This document shows positions 1-11,816 of a DNA stretch of 64,000 nt, piece after piece. Where the stretch lies: the NCBI GenBank assembly GCA_023014485.1, contig JAJOZX010001574.1, positions 516,501-580,500 of the forward strand, read 5' to 3'. Both the position numbers and the translations under genes were made by a program. Under the pieces are notes generated by a model. That model was not told the origin of the DNA. It searched no databases and saw nothing but the letters and a program-made list of their open reading frames with translations. This stretch comes from Bathynomus jamesi. Lineage: Eukaryota; Arthropoda; Malacostraca; Isopoda; Cirolanidae. Numbering within the stretch: position 1 is the stretch's first letter; every line of letters starts with the position of its first letter.

Positions 1-458
1 TTTAAAAGGGTTTGAATTTGAAAACAAAATTTATCAACAACCTGTATTCTACGTTCCTTTCTTTACAGGATACTCAGTTATTCTTTAGTATTGTTTTGAA
101 AATCTAAGTTTTATAATATTCTTAGAGAATTTAATGGGAAAACATTTTCTCTTTATATTTTGTCATTGTAGAAATTAAGAAAAATCTGTTTAAAAGTCAA
201 TTAAATTTACTCACTTTTGTCTTTAAATCCGCTTTTAAGATGTTAGAAATTTAAAAGTTTAATTTAGGTGACTTTCTCCAAAATATTAACAACAGTTTAT
301 GGTTCAAATTAAATGTAATTTTCATAATAAACTCTAAATTAATATCAGAAGTTGGCGAATAAAATTTTGACCTTAAATGCTATCAAGAGAGTAAAATTAA
401 TTTATTGTGAGTTTAAGGTTTGGTGGAAACAAATCGTTGGTCATAATGTGATTTTTAC
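1..458. other. A+T-rich sequence, nothing recognised
   Basis: No convincing open frame, repeat boundary or RNA gene is visible here. It is probably intron or intergenic DNA downstream of the minus-strand exon at 459-567. Confidence 0.5.
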
Positions 459-567
459 CTTTCTTGAGATTTTGGTGACCCGCTTCGAGATTCCTCTCCA
501 GGAACGTGTCCAAACGAACAGAAATCTTGCGAAGAAGTTTAAAATCTTCTTCAGGAATTGAAAGAGT
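459..567 (-). CDS. Isolated host exon, unrecognised protein
   Basis: This is a 109-bp minus-strand exon. It is preceded by a strong acceptor (pyrimidine-rich tract ending TTACATGCAG) and followed by a donor (AAAG followed by GTAAAA). The frame is open throughout and encodes about 36 residues starting TLSIPEEDFKLLRK, followed by RLDTFLERNLEAGHQN; it ends one base into the next codon. The peptide is polar and helix-prone, and I do not recognise the family. Flanking exons are not identifiable, so the gene probably continues beyond the left edge. It could be a chance splice-like arrangement, but good signals at both ends with an open frame argue for a real exon. Confidence 0.5.
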
Positions 568-930
568 CTGCATGTAAGGAGGAAACACAATTAAATCAGA
601 AAAGATGCACTCTAAATGGGAGTAGTATATATGAAACTCCAACTCGACATTTCACTTTTTTTTTTGTATTTATAGACTATCTGGAAAAGAGGAAAAAATT
701 ATTATATTTGTGCATTTATTCTATGAAGGATTAGGATTTGTAAGTTTGTTCCACGCATTTATTTTAAGTAAAACTTATGAGAAAGCTTAGCTGAATCAGA
801 TATGTATCCACTTCAAAACGTAGAGTTAGAGTTGGACTACTTCAGGAATTTCAAGTGATAAATGGCTCTTATGACGTGAATTATATAGGATGTGATTTGA
901 TAAGGATACAAAGACAATTACAAGAAATAA
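568..930. other. A+T-rich intergenic or intronic DNA
   Basis: No gene or repeat boundary was recognised between the exon at 459-567 and the Helitron that begins at 931. Confidence 0.4.
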
Positions 931-1378
931 TCTGTACTATAATAAGAGAGCTGTCCGTCTGTCCGTCTGTCTGTCTGTCCGTCCGTCCGTCCGTCCGTCA
1001 CACTTTCAGAAATTACATATTACGCTATAAATGATCAGATTCAGAAATCTTGACACAATGTGAAGCTCAAAATTTTCACGGCTGCGTTCTTTTCTGTAGT
1101 TTAGCCTGTCTGTTTGTCTGTTTGTGAAATTTATCCCGGGCAGTAATGGGGGAAGGGTGGGGGTGGGGGTAATGGGGGATGGGTGGGGTAATGGGGAGGG
1201 GTGGGGGTAATGGGGGAGGGGGTTAGCCCCCAAGTTGCATGAATGGGGGTGAGGAGGTTTTGGGAGATACCAGATTCAGAAATGTTGACACAATGTGAAG
1301 CTGAAAATTTTCACGGCTGCGTTCTTTTCTGTAGTTTAACCTGTCTAACCGTCAGCGAAGCGACGGGAACTGTACTAG
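931..1378 (+). mobile_element. Non-autonomous Helitron (448 bp)
   Basis: The 5' end reads TCTGTACTATAATAAGAGAG immediately after an A (930). The 3' end has a GC-rich hairpin (CCGTC ... GACGG, about 1350-1366), then GAACTGTACTAG immediately before a T (1379). A TC start, a hairpin near a CTRR end (here CTAG) and insertion between A and T are Helitron hallmarks. Inside are (GTCC/GTCT)n near 953-1003, a 76-bp direct duplication (1036-1111 and 1271-1346) and a G-rich minisatellite. There is no coding capacity, so it would have needed Rep/helicase in trans. The similarity to arthropod Helitron ends is from memory, not from a search. Confidence 0.65.
1136..1243. repeat. G-rich minisatellite in the Helitron
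   Basis: Runs of GGGGGT and AATGGGGGA repeat for about 100 bp. The plus strand carries many G3-G5 runs and could form G-quadruplexes. Open frames read through it on the minus strand are low-complexity artefacts. Confidence 0.8.
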
Positions 1379-1523
1379 TGGATATAATCTGAAAGTTAAA
1401 CGTTTGGAGAGAGTAATTTGTGAAGCACTTCTTCATATCAATTTAAATTTGAAGTAAAACTTAAACTATCTCATCTTAGAAAATCAATCTCAGAAAAATC
1501 TTAGAAAATTGATTAGCTATTTC

Positions 1524-1726
1524 GGATCACCTGAAGATCAGGGCCCCCAGCCTCAATTACCAAATGATATCTTCGTTAAAACTAACGAAAATATCACGAC
1601 TTAACCTAACCAATCGTCAAAGGCGTACAGTTGACCTAACCGGGCATTCAATTTAATTTATTATTATATTTGGTAATGTAAAGCAAAAAACAAGAATATC
1701 TGGGGGCTCTGATCTTCAGGTGATTC
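1524..1726. mobile_element. 203-bp foldback element, copy A
   Basis: It starts GGATCACCTGAAGATCAGGG and ends with the inverted equivalent (CTGATCTTCAGGTGATTC). It carries the CTAACGAAAATATCACGAC core and one GACCTAACCGGGCATTCA unit shared with the other copies in this window. The two 8-bp flanks (GCTATTTC and GATATTAT) match at only five positions, so the target duplication has decayed or the copy is rearranged. Its length equals that of the copies at 12179 and 21799, although its interior is less palindromic. Confidence 0.65.
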
Positions 1727-1727
1727 G

Positions 1728-1840
1728 ATATTATACAATATATTATACAATACAATTATACAATACAATTATACAATATATTATACGATATTATACAATC
1801 CTGATATTATACAATTATATTATACAATGATCATGATCAC
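1728..1840. repeat. ATTATACAAT minisatellite
   Basis: About a dozen imperfect copies of a TTATACAAT-type unit follow directly after the foldback element. It holds no gene. Confidence 0.7.
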
Positions 1841-3238
1841 ATTTGACCACAAACTCAACGCAAATTGCCACCACTAAAGAGGAACAATCTTAAAGTGGGA
1901 AGATTCATTCATTTATTTCTAAAATTTAAGAATTACTTTCTGATGCAAAATCTACGATAGTTTTAGAATTTATTTTTACCTTTTTTCCTTTTTCAAATTG
2001 AAAATTGGTGTAATTTAATGTGATAAATTTTGTAAAAGTGTTTTATTGGATCATACCCCAAATATTTCTCTGAAGACTACTTTTATTATATAAACATATA
2101 TCTTTTATAAAGTTTTAAATTTATTAATTTATTTGTTGTTTACCGTACTTTAATATTCTAAATTTAAAATCATGTAGATGATATTTTCAGTTTTAATGGT
2201 AATCCTCATCAATTTAAAAAAAAAGAAAATACGAGTTTTAATGAAGCGTGAATTTTATTTTTATAGTTCCGAAATTGGACATAATTTATATGCAGAAATA
2301 TATGTTCCAGTAATACAATGAGAGCAATTTACAAACGAACATTTTAAACTACAAGCTGTCTATTACAACATTCTTATTATACTGATGCTGGAGAAAGAGG
2401 AAAATTTGGTTCTCATTTCATTCAGTTTGCTTTCATTTTGAGTCTCAGTGGTTCTCTCTGAAACGAGCTGGTATGAAGAGTTTTTAGGGCTTTAAATGCG
2501 TCTTTGAGTAACTAATTAACGAACAGACATTTTTCTTCATTTTATTATTGTCACCAAAGTTTTTGATTGTTTTACACCAACTTCAAAACTACAAAAGATA
2601 TGATTCAAAGTGTGCACTTCTTATCGGGATTATTTAGTTTTGTGAACAGGGACGAGGATCACTGATTTCCTTTCTTTTGTCTCAAAGTTTCCAATTTTTT
2701 CAGTGTTCACAGTACCTTTCACCCATGCTGTCCCCCTTTCTATTGGATCAAGATGATCGGTGTGAATAAAACATAAGGAAAAAGTAGAAATACATTGGAC
2801 AGTGCTCTATATTTTCCATGTGAATATCACAGTCATTGCAAACATTTAAAATGTGTTTAGAAAAAAATAATAATAATTAATAATAATTAGTTTATGTTAG
2901 TTAGTGAGTAGTAATGAAATTAAAGTTTAGTTTTTCATAAAAATATAGTATATTATGTATACAACATTATATTTTTAAGAATTATAATGTTACGCTTTCG
3001 TAGGATTTGTACAAACAAACGAACTCTAAACATATGTTTAAAATATAGTATGCAATACAATTTTCTTTACAAAATAGTAAAGATAGAGTAAATGTTTTTG
3101 TGTTTAAGCCTCAGGTTGAACTATACTTGTTCTTTAAGTAGAATTTAAATCTAGAAATTTTGAGATATAATTCCAAAATATAGTTTATGACGTCGTACCA
3201 TATTGGAAACAAAATATTTCCTTTGGCCGATAGAGATT
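1841..3238. other. A+T-rich DNA downstream of the FReD gene
   Basis: No gene or repeat is assigned. A minus-strand open stretch near 2640-2770 (PIERGTAWVKG...) has no convincing splice sites and is left unannotated. Confidence 0.4.
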
Positions 3239-6169
3239 TTAGTTGAAAGCACAGTTGTGAGTGTTCAGTTTGGCGACTGAAATTGAGTTGCTGCAAATCT
3301 GTTGTCGAATTTTCAGTTGAAGCCATGTTGCACACCGGTTGGTGCTATCCAGTTTTGACCAAGGGGATATTGCTATTCCTGAGTAAGCTTCTTTCCCATG
3401 ACGACCTGTTGGGTGGTTGTGGTGGCAGTTATTGTACCACCACCCTCCTTTGTAACTCACAGCGCAGCTGGTCTTTGCAGTAAAATATTTGTATTTAGAT
3501 TAATATATATAAATTACATGAAGAGAGTGTAAGAGAAGACAAGGCCTGTTAATTTTAGTTTAGGATATGGTAATGGGATACAATATGTTCATTTGATTTA
3601 TTATGTATTAAAAACAAAATAATATCTAAAAACCCTAAATATAGTTATAGCTCAAAACTATAAAAATTAATGAAAAAACAATAAGTTAAAATTAGACGCG
3701 CCAGATTTATCGTTGTCCATGTCAAATGTCGAGAAATAGTTGCTATTCACGTAACTGAAGCGATCGTAGGCCGTACTTTTAGAATTGTAATTCGTTGCCG
3801 TAAGTTTGTGTCTGAAGAGAATTTGAAATGTTACATCAGAGTTTGCAGCTCCAATAAGAGAGACATTGAGGCTGCTCTCTACTTAAATTACAGAGACGAG
3901 AACAAAAGTGAAAAGATTTAAGTATTATGATGAAGTTCTTAAAATTTTAAAATATGGATATTTGGGAACAGTGAAAATATGTTTCCCACTTCAGCAATTG
4001 GACGGTTGGAAGTGAAAAGGATTCAAGTGCGTTTTTAATGATTGTTTTTTCTTTTGCCAAAAAGTGGCTGACGTACTCGGCACACCGAGTGCATTCCAGG
4101 GAAGTGACTCAAATAACTAAAATCTCAATTTGTGGAAGAAGAAAACCGTGATCAAAAGTGACTCACGTACTTATATCACATCTTGAGTTTGGTGTTCTGA
4201 ATGCATTTGAATCAGTTCTACTTCCAAGCGTTCTATTATAGAAATAGTGCATCACTTCTGATAGGTAAGTGGTTGCTACATTTCGTCAGATAACTACTTC
4301 AATAAAAAGAAATTGAATGAATCATTACTGTGATTCATGTACATGAAGTTGTGGTTACGTCATTAAGCAATTGTGGAGCAGATCTTTATAAATTTAATGT
4401 AATTTGGCAAATTATTAATAGAAGTGTAATTTGAAGAAATTTCTTTAAACAATTACTGTACCCTTCTCAACCAAGTGCAATAATAAATTATATGGGCAAG
4501 TCATGTTGTCATATTGTCATATTGTGACTTTCACGTAGAAAAAGTGAAGTTTTTTGCATTTATTATGGGCAATTGAGATTTCTCTTTAATTATATGAATA
4601 CATTAAAATAATTTTCATTTTATACCTTTGGTAACCTTTGATTAGCTTCCGCCCGAATTGTTCATTCTGACGAAGGTCAAGCTTTTCACTCCACCTTAGA
4701 CCTACAGTTTAACGTGGAATCCGAACCACGCCCCAGCAGCCCAGCGTCTTAACCAGTAAGCCACCCAAGGTACCCATTTAAATATCTACCAACCACTTTC
4801 TTATTGCGTGGAAGGATAAACAGCTGGGTTTTGTTGTGCGCCGGCTGCCGTCGTCTGGTCTCGATCCCGGGGCCGATGGATTCGTAGTCAGCAACGCTAA
4901 CCACTACACCACCGAGGCGCATGAAAATCAAGCGTATAACATAACACGCAGTATAACACAAAACTTCTATAATTTACATTCATTAGACAATAGAATTATT
5001 GTGAAAACCAAAATAATACAAACAAAATTTCAATAAAAGATTTTCTTTCGTTTGCATTTCAACAGACTTTCACTTCATTGCAAAAATGAAGAGAGAAACG
5101 ATCATGTTCCCTGTCAAAGCGTGTATTTATATAATGGCTCAAAATCTCTCGTTCATATAAAAATAATTAAACTTTATACCATATTAATACATACTACTGT
5201 ATGTATTAATATATCTTCAAATTAAATATAATGAAATGATTTTCACTCAAACTTTGAGAATGCGAACCTTAAAATTTGAATACGTCATTAAAGTTTTGGG
5301 AGTCTTAATTCCTTTAAAGATAGATGAAACTTGAAAATGCATTCATAATATCAATTTGTAGAGTAGTTCAAACTATCATTCATATAAAAATAATAATAAA
5401 GAATAAAATGTTACTTCATTTCCTCCGAGTCCACTTTGAACACATTCCACTCGCCCAAAATTTCTCTCCCGAATCCATCTTTGACTTCCATCCTCAGAAT
5501 GTAGTTCCGTTGGTAAGATAAAATATGTACGTTTGCATTTCATTGTGATAATAATTAATTAAAATAATTATGATTAACTTAACTATTTGACAAAAAAGCA
5601 TATTTAAAGAAAATTTGAAAATGATTCAGATCTGTAATTAAAATAAAACGAAATAAGCAAGGATGCATAATTTGTGGTGCCACATGAGGTAAATAATGAC
5701 CAAACTACTTATTAACTATTAAAGAGAGTAACTATATAAAACAACTATAATATTTATTACAAACATTCGATAACGTAAAACAAGATCTATTGATAATGGG
5801 AATCATATACTGAGAGATAATTGGGATGAAAAATATAACACCAACTGAGTAAATAAAGAATGACCAATTCAAAGAAATTACTATAACGGACTGTTTACTC
5901 TTCTCCTTTCCCTTCTCAGAACTGGTGGGGGCAAAATCAATGAATCCATTTAAATCTAGTCGATGAGACATGAACAAAGCCACAAAGCTCTCACTTCTCA
6001 CCTAACCAATGCTCTTCGTCTGGCATTCCGAACCCTTTCTTGTAATTGGCCCAGTTCCGAGTGAAGTTAATTGGCTTCGACACATTGACTCGGGAAAGGA
6101 AAAAGAGTCCATACACCTCCGTCGATTTCCATGTCACAATATACATCGACGGGGCGGCTACATTGACAT
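3239..6169 (-). CDS. Fibrinogen-related (FReD) protein gene, 4 exons seen
   Basis: This host gene encodes the C-terminal fibrinogen-like lectin domain of ficolin/techylectin-type secreted proteins. In transcript order the exons are 6169-6002, about 5515-5415, 3811-3698 and 3467-3239. Exon 1 shows VYCDMEIDGGVWTLF in one frame and INFTRNWANYKKGFG then EEHWLG in another, so there is a 1-bp indel at a T5CCT3 run near 6085. Exon 2 has RNYILRMEVKDGFG and ends AA with a GTAAC donor. Exon 3 has AYDRFSYVN and the calcium-binding FSTFDMDNDKSG. Exon 4 has YKGGWWYNNCHH and ends in TAA. Phases match across exons 2/3 and 3/4. No AG acceptor is visible before exon 2. Signal peptide and N-terminal exons were not found. 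It is either a decaying gene or a real one with assembly indels. Confidence 0.8.
4645..4921 (-). mobile_element. tRNA-derived SINE, copy 1
   Basis: Read on the minus strand from 4921, it begins with a tRNA-like promoter. Box A-like GGTGTAGTGGTTAGCG lies near 4900-4918 and box B-like GGGATCGAGACC near 4857-4868. A second, shorter tRNA-like block (box A-like part near 4740-4770) follows with its box B region deleted. The tail GACCTTCGTCAGAATGAACA...GCGGAAGC matches the copy at 37543-37862. It sits in the FReD intron between exons 2 and 3. Internal Pol III boxes would drive transcription. Confidence 0.7.
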
Positions 6170-6277
6170 CTAGAAACAAATAATAGGTCATAGTCGAATC
6201 TCCTTTACTATAAACACGGACTTTGAAAAACTGATTTTTTCAAAACAATTTCAAAATGTAACGCATTTTTTTTTTTC

Positions 6278-6673
6278 ATTCTACTGCATTAACATCACCT
6301 CTATTCATTTCATTAAATTTCTCATTTCATTCTTTATGCCTTTGAAGTGGGTTCAGTATTTTACTATTGAGCCCTTAAATTCTCTTTTAATGCTTTGATA
6401 AGTTAAATGATAACATCATTCAATTAATTGGCGTCATACATTTTGTGTTTCTTACAATTACCAACAATGAAATAATGCATTACATTATTTCATTCTTGGT
6501 AATTGTAAAAACACAAAATGTATGACGCCAATTAATTAAACGATGTTATCAAAGCGTTAAAGTGAACTTACAGTCAGCGCTCAAGAGTAAAACATCTAAA
6601 TCACTTGAAAGGCATAAAGAATGAAATGAGAAATTTAATGATATGAATAAAGGTTTTGTTAATGTAGTAGGAA
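6278..6673. mobile_element. Foldback element of about 396 bp
   Basis: Two arms of roughly 190 bp are inverted copies of each other and meet at GAAATAATGCATTACATTATTTC (about 6468-6490). The outer ends pair as TTCTACTGCATTAAC and GTTAATGTAGTAGGAA. There is no open frame and no clear target duplication. It is a MITE or foldback of unknown family and is not related to the 203-bp family. Confidence 0.7.
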
Positions 6674-6996
6674 TTCACCGTTTTACTTGAATGGATATAT
6701 CTGATAAATTCCACTTTTCGTATCTCCTGCGACAAGAATTTCGGAGCAATCAGTAGGTCTTAGTAAGAACAAATGAAAGGAATGTATACATAAAAAGTAC
6801 AGTAGTACCTCGCTTAACGCTGCCCCGCTCTGCGCTGTTTCGCTATAGCGCTTTCTGGCAACTCAAGCGTGTGGACATTATCGCTGATTATTTCTAAGTG
6901 AGTCAATTAGTCATTCGGTGCTTTTCGTACGAAGTGCATGTTGCGGAAAGCCTTTTTGTATATTTTGGCATATATTTTTAGAGTGCTTTACCCATC

Positions 6997-8508
6997 ATGT
7001 CAGAAAGAAAGTGCGCTAGTGATTCTAGTGTATCAAAGATGCTAAGGAAAAGTATTTCTCTGGATGTGAAATTACAAGTGTTACGTCGTCTAGAAGCTGG
7101 TGAGCGTCAAGTTGAAGTGGGTGCTTCTTTAAATTTGGCAACATCCACGATAAGAACAATTCTAAAAAATGCAGATAAGATAAGAGCTTCTGCAACTACG
7201 ACTTCGAATTTGTTAGCAACAAAAGTATCTCGTTCAAGAAATCAATCGTTCGAAGAGATGGAAAAAAGACAGCATTTGGGTGGATGACCAAACGCAACGA
7301 CACATGCCCTTAAGCCAACTGATAATAATGTTAGTGTATCATTCAGAAACTCCACGAGCGATGAGAGGAATTTCGAAATCAACTCTGCCTGTGATATGAA
7401 AATCAAACAAGAAGGCCTGGGTTAAAGTTGATGTTTTTCAGCAATGGTTTGTCTCAAGTTTTTGTCCATCTGTGAAGCGCTATTGTGAGGAGCATAACGT
7501 TGAACCTAAAGCATTATTGCTACTTGATAATGCTCCCGGCCACCCGGCAAATCTAGACACACTCCAAACCTGTATCCCTGTAGAAGTGGTTTACCTACCA
7601 CCCAACACCACTTCATTGATACAACCAATGGATCAAGGGGTAATAGCTAATTTTAAGGCTTACTATCTCCGCCGCACATTTAAAAACCTCATAGAGAAAA
7701 CAGATGGTGAAAATCAACAATCAATCAAGTAATTTTGGAAGGATTATAACATTATGAATGCTATAGATCCACGCTTCTCAAACTAGGGGTCGCGTAAATA
7801 TTATTGGGGGTCGCAGAAACACTTGAAAATATATTTTTTTTCATAAATATACAGTGTTAGTACCTATTGCTTTTATGACATTGAGTAAAGGGTCGCGAAA
7901 AAATTTGTCTGATCCAAAGGGGTCGCAAGTGAAAAAAGTTTGAGAAGCCCTGCTATAGATAATATCAAAGAAGCCTGGAATGAAGTGACACCACACTGTA
8001 TGAACGGGGTCTAGAAGAAGGTATGGCCAGAAGCATGCGGTAATTGGGGAAGAGCAGAAGACATAGAAGAAAATTCGATCGTGCTAAACATCACCGAGCT
8101 GGCACATGAAGCGGGAATGATGGATGTGAATAAAGACGATGTTGAGGAACTGCTACAATCTCATGGCGAGAGTCTTAGCAACGATGATCTTAAAGAACTG
8201 GCAGAGCAACGCACTGAGAATAGTCTGAATCTGATCCTGAGGAGGAAACACCAGTAAAAAAATTAACAACAGAATTCCTCAGCAACAGCATCACCACAAT
8301 CACAGAAATCATGGATCAGTTTGTTGAACACGATTCAGATTATGAGCGGAGTTCCAAGGCAAGGCGAGGTGTTCGTGAAATGATATCTTGCTACCAAGAA
8401 ATACTTCGTGAGAGAAAGCTTAAAAAACGGCAATTAACTCTTGATGCTTACATGACCAAAAAATCAAGGCTTGAAGAACCGAAGGCCGGCCCTTCTTCTG
8501 AAATATAA
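6997..8508 (+). pseudogene. Tigger transposase, broken
   Basis: The start at 6997 gives a psq/CENP-B-type N-terminal helix-turn-helix (KSISLDVKLQVLRRLEAGER, then ATSTIRTILKNADKIR). After frameshifts, 7472-7732 encodes the DDE_1 core with LLLLDNAPGHP and LPPNTTSLIQPMDQGV, the second catalytic Asp and the Tigger signature. A hAT MITE (7769-7952) interrupts it after MNAID; the frame resumes with NIKEAWNE beyond it. The C-terminal part at 8311-8508 (LKKRQLTLDAYMTKK) is basic. The middle of the core, with the first Asp, is deleted or frame-shifted around 7290-7470. It is therefore inactive. Confidence 0.85.
7769..7952. mobile_element. hAT-type MITE, 184 bp
   Basis: The imperfect terminal repeats are CCACGCTTCTCAAAC on the left and GTTTGAGAAGCCCTG on the right. 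The flanking 8-bp direct repeats CTATAGAT lie at 7761-7768 and 7953-7960. An 8-bp duplication and a CAGGGCTTCTC-type end are typical of hAT. It is non-coding and inserted into the Tigger transposase. Confidence 0.85.
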
Positions 8509-8800
8509 GTGCAATTAATTTGGTAAATAATAATATCGTATTTGCTATATACTGTAATGCATTTTCCATAATATTTGCTCACTAAATAAACAATATTTCC
8601 TTAATAAAAGAGTTATTACTATTTGACTTTCATTTATATGTTAATAAAAGAGTCATTACTATTTTACTTCAATTTATATGTTCACCTATCTTTTATATAA
8701 ACATGCTATAATGACCCCGTTTTGCGCTGATTCAGTTAGTACTCCATTTTCTAGGAACGCATCCTGAGCGTTAAGCGAGGTACTACTGTATTGCAATTTT

Positions 8801-9460
8801 AGAAAATGGGTCATGCCATGTCAGTTCAACGGCGAAAAAAAACGTGACCATCACCGATTTTTTAAAAAATTGACACACTTATAGATCTCTGTGAGGAAAA
8901 CAGAATTACGCTTGTTTCAACACTCTAGGTCATATGGTTGCGGAGATATGGCCCTTCGAATTTTGTAAAAAAAGGTTAATTTCCAAGGTCATACCATATT
9001 TCAACATGAAATATCTCGGCTCCTATTGTACGTACAGAGACCATTTAAACACTATGTTAAAGCTTTTAAGTAGATCTACAACATTGTTTCTATTCATACT
9101 TTACCTCAGTGGTAAAAAAAAAACGTTGATCTTATTTTTGTCCTTTAACCTTGTGTAGGTCATTTGATGTCACAACCGATTTTTTCCTCATTTCACGTAA
9201 TTTTGGGTACACATGTCTACCTTAATCTAAAATAAGATTTTTAGTGTTGATTAATTTAGTATAGACGCTACAGCCATTTCAATGGACCATACCCACCTCC
9301 ATTTTGACCAAGTACTTTTTTTCACCAAACTTTGGAGCACCGTATCTTTGGAACTGTTTGAGCTAGAGTGTTGAGAAAAATACCATTAGATTTTTCTTAC
9401 TGAGATATATAATGTCTGCTAATTTTCAAAAAAATCGGTAATTATCTAACCTAACCTAAC
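8801..9460. repeat. Left long TIR of the large transposon, copy 1
   Basis: This inverted repeat of about 640-660 bp matches 15190-15818 and also the start of copy 2 (38030-38690). It has weak internal mirror structure: GTCATATGGTTGCGGAGATA and TATCTTTGGAACTGTTTGAG are related inverted motifs. Open frames inside it are artefacts. Confidence 0.8.
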
Positions 9461-9630
9461 CCAGTTATTTGGTCGAATAAGTATCCGGCCCTATTATAAA
9501 ATTTAATTTTTTTTGTATATTTCAGAGAATTATATAATATAGGTAATTTAAATTACATAATTAATTAATTTATAGACATTCAAAAGTGTGAAGAACTTCG
9601 AACCTGATATCCTGTTTAAAGGTAAAGCTA

Positions 9631-11014
9631 CAGTGCCCGCGAAAAGTATCGATCACCTTGAAATTTGTATTTTTTACATAAAAAACAATGTTTAAATGTA
9701 TACTAACCTTTATTAGTATTTTGTCATCTGTCCTTTGGTTTGGATGACTTGTTCTAGACGTTTTGGCATGGATTTAATCAAGTTTTGACAAACTTCCACT
9801 GATATTTCCTTGCACCATACCTTTTTTGATGGCCTCTTGTAATTTTTCGACTGAGCCAGGCAGTGTCGTGGCATTCAACCTTATTTTTATTATTAGCCAC
9901 AGATTTTCTATCGGATTGAGATCTGGACTATTACCAGGCCAATCCAAAATATAAAATTTATTGTCAGTAATCCATTTTGTCACTATTTTGGCCCTGTGAC
10001 TGGTGCACCATCATGCATGTATGTTTTTGTCCTTTGGATTGCCATTGCCATTGGAAGTTTATCCTGTAGCATTGCTAAATACCGTGCACCATTCATAGTT
10101 GTGTTCTTCGGAAGAAAATATAAGTTTCCACGCCCATAGTAACCGAAACAACCCCAAACCATCACACTTGGAGGGTGTTTCATTGTCTTTAGGGGTATTT
10201 AGGGTCCATCCTATTTGAGCCAATAGGCCGGCGAATTTTTTGGACAACTTCTGAATGTCAAAAATGTCGACTCATCGCTAAATAAAACCTTCTTCCAGTC
10301 ATCAACAGTCCAATGAATGTATTTTTTACAAAATGCGACACTTTTTTACGAATTTTTCATTAATGAACGGTTCTTAGCAGCATGGGAGATGGTAATCCGA
10401 GTCTTTTTGGAGCCGCTCCTGGATAGTTCGTTCAGAAACACCAGATAACAAATTATTCATATTAAATTTTATTCTTTCGCAGTTATTGTTGGGTTTTCAA
10501 TACTAAACGTTTCATAAGTTTGTCTGTTCGCGAATTTGTTTTTCTCGGTCTGCCAGATCGTTTTTTAGGGACTGGGCGTGGTTAGGCCACCATTGTTCTT
10601 ACCCGTGAAACCCATAAATTAACGGTACTTTGGGATATGTTAATTCCTTAGCTATCTGTCTCTGTGATTTCCCACATGCATGCAAAGCAACAATAGCACC
10701 TCGACAATCACTCTTAAGTTGTTTTTAGCACACATTATATATAAATTTTATTTACACCACTTTCTGTAAAAAAAAAAAAAAATATCAAGAAATTTACACA
10801 AACAGTGAAATCTGACAAATTTGAGACACAGCCACCCGCAACGAAGGCTACCAGAACACTAATTTGAGAATGCGTTGGATAGCTCTCATATCAGCGAGCA
10901 ACCTCAAAGTTACCAGATGTCGCTAGAACAAATAGAAAGTGAATTACGTGTCTCTGAATATCAAGGGAAAATATTGTATTTTCTTGAGTGATCGGATACT
11001 TTTCGCGGGCACTG
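9631..11014 (-). mobile_element. Tc1-like element, 1384 bp
   Basis: The terminal repeats are CAGTGCCCGCGAAAAGTATC on the left and GATACTTTTCGCGGGCACTG on the right, flanked by TA (9629-9630, 11015-11016). Copy 2 of the host transposon has the uninterrupted site AAAGCTATGTACG near 38850, which proves both boundaries. The coding strand is minus. Confidence 0.92.
9774..10740 (-). pseudogene. Tc1 transposase (DD34E type), frameshifted
   Basis: Read on the minus strand, recognisable parts are PPSVMVWGCFGYYGRGNLYF, then YMHDGAP with the second catalytic Asp, then DWPGNSPDLNPIENLW with the catalytic Glu. The N-terminal helix-turn-helix part lies near 10240-10740 in broken frames. Frameshifts around 9983 and 10240 separate the pieces, so it should be inactive. 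The length of the element is normal for Tc1. Confidence 0.85.
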
Positions 11015-11816
11015 TATGTACGTATATAAGTACCTTATACTAGGCTATAGGTACTACTCTATAGAATAAGTTCAGTTTTAAGAGTTAGATGAGTTTTAAT
11101 AGAATTACTTAACTTTGTGTATTTATTCATTGTGTACAACAGTATGTACCCATGTGAAAATAAGCTTATTTAAACCTTGGAGCAGGGATTTTTTTGGCAT
11201 CTGTATTTATTCCAATCTGTAAATCAAACTGCACATTTTTTCTTGTTGTAGACCTCTGAAACAAGATCAGTAGGTCCCAAATTTTATTTGTGCCATCTAA
11301 GAATAGCTTTTAACAGGGTTGGATACAATGAATAATTATAATTGTATTTTTAATTAATTGATCCTAATTTCCATTAACTGTAATTGTAATTGATTCAAAA
11401 TAAAATAAAAATAAAGGTAATTGTAATTGATTTTTGAGCTTTAACTGATGTACTTGATCAATTAATGTCAATTGTTAAAAATTATACCCCTAGATGCGGC
11501 AGTCATACATCATCCAATGAAAATAAACCTTTGATAGTTTATTTAGTTATACTTAGATATAGATATATATTTTTATAGATATGTATTTATTTTAGATATA
11601 TATTTAGATATACAGAGTAGATAGTTATATTTGTGTAATTGTCATTGATTCAGACAAAATTAATTGTAATTGCAATTGATCTTGAAATTGTGAAGTACAA
11701 TACTAACTGTAATTAATTTGAAGAAAAATAAAAAATTTTAATTGTTTCTATTTTGTGTAATTGTACCCAACCCTGGCTTTTAAGCTACATATGTTTTTTT
11801 TTTTTTTTAGATAAAC

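Larger units (their letters stand above)
6800..8788 (+). mobile_element. Tigger (pogo/IS630) DNA transposon, 1989 bp
   Basis: The left end is CAGTAGTACCTCGCTTAACG and the right end is its inverted match (GTTAAGCGAGGTACTACTG). It is flanked by TA on both sides (6798-6799 and 8789-8790), the expected pogo/Tigger target duplication. It holds a broken transposase and an inserted hAT MITE. It abuts the left end of the large transposon at about 8798. Confidence 0.9.

Noticed and set aside
1006..1233. Pro-rich open frame
   Set aside because: It is a reading of the G-rich minisatellite and lies inside the Helitron.
2640..2770. Possible minus-strand exon (ERGTAWVKG...)
   Set aside because: It is open for about 45 codons but has no convincing acceptor and no family resemblance.
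8934..9158. Open frame repeated at 38154-38348
   Set aside because: It lies entirely in the long TIR; conservation reflects the repeat and its inverse copy lacks the frame.
9450..9472. CCTAACCTAACCC as arthropod telomere (TTAGG)n
   Set aside because: Only two or three units occur here and in the foldback cores, always inside transposons; there is no array.
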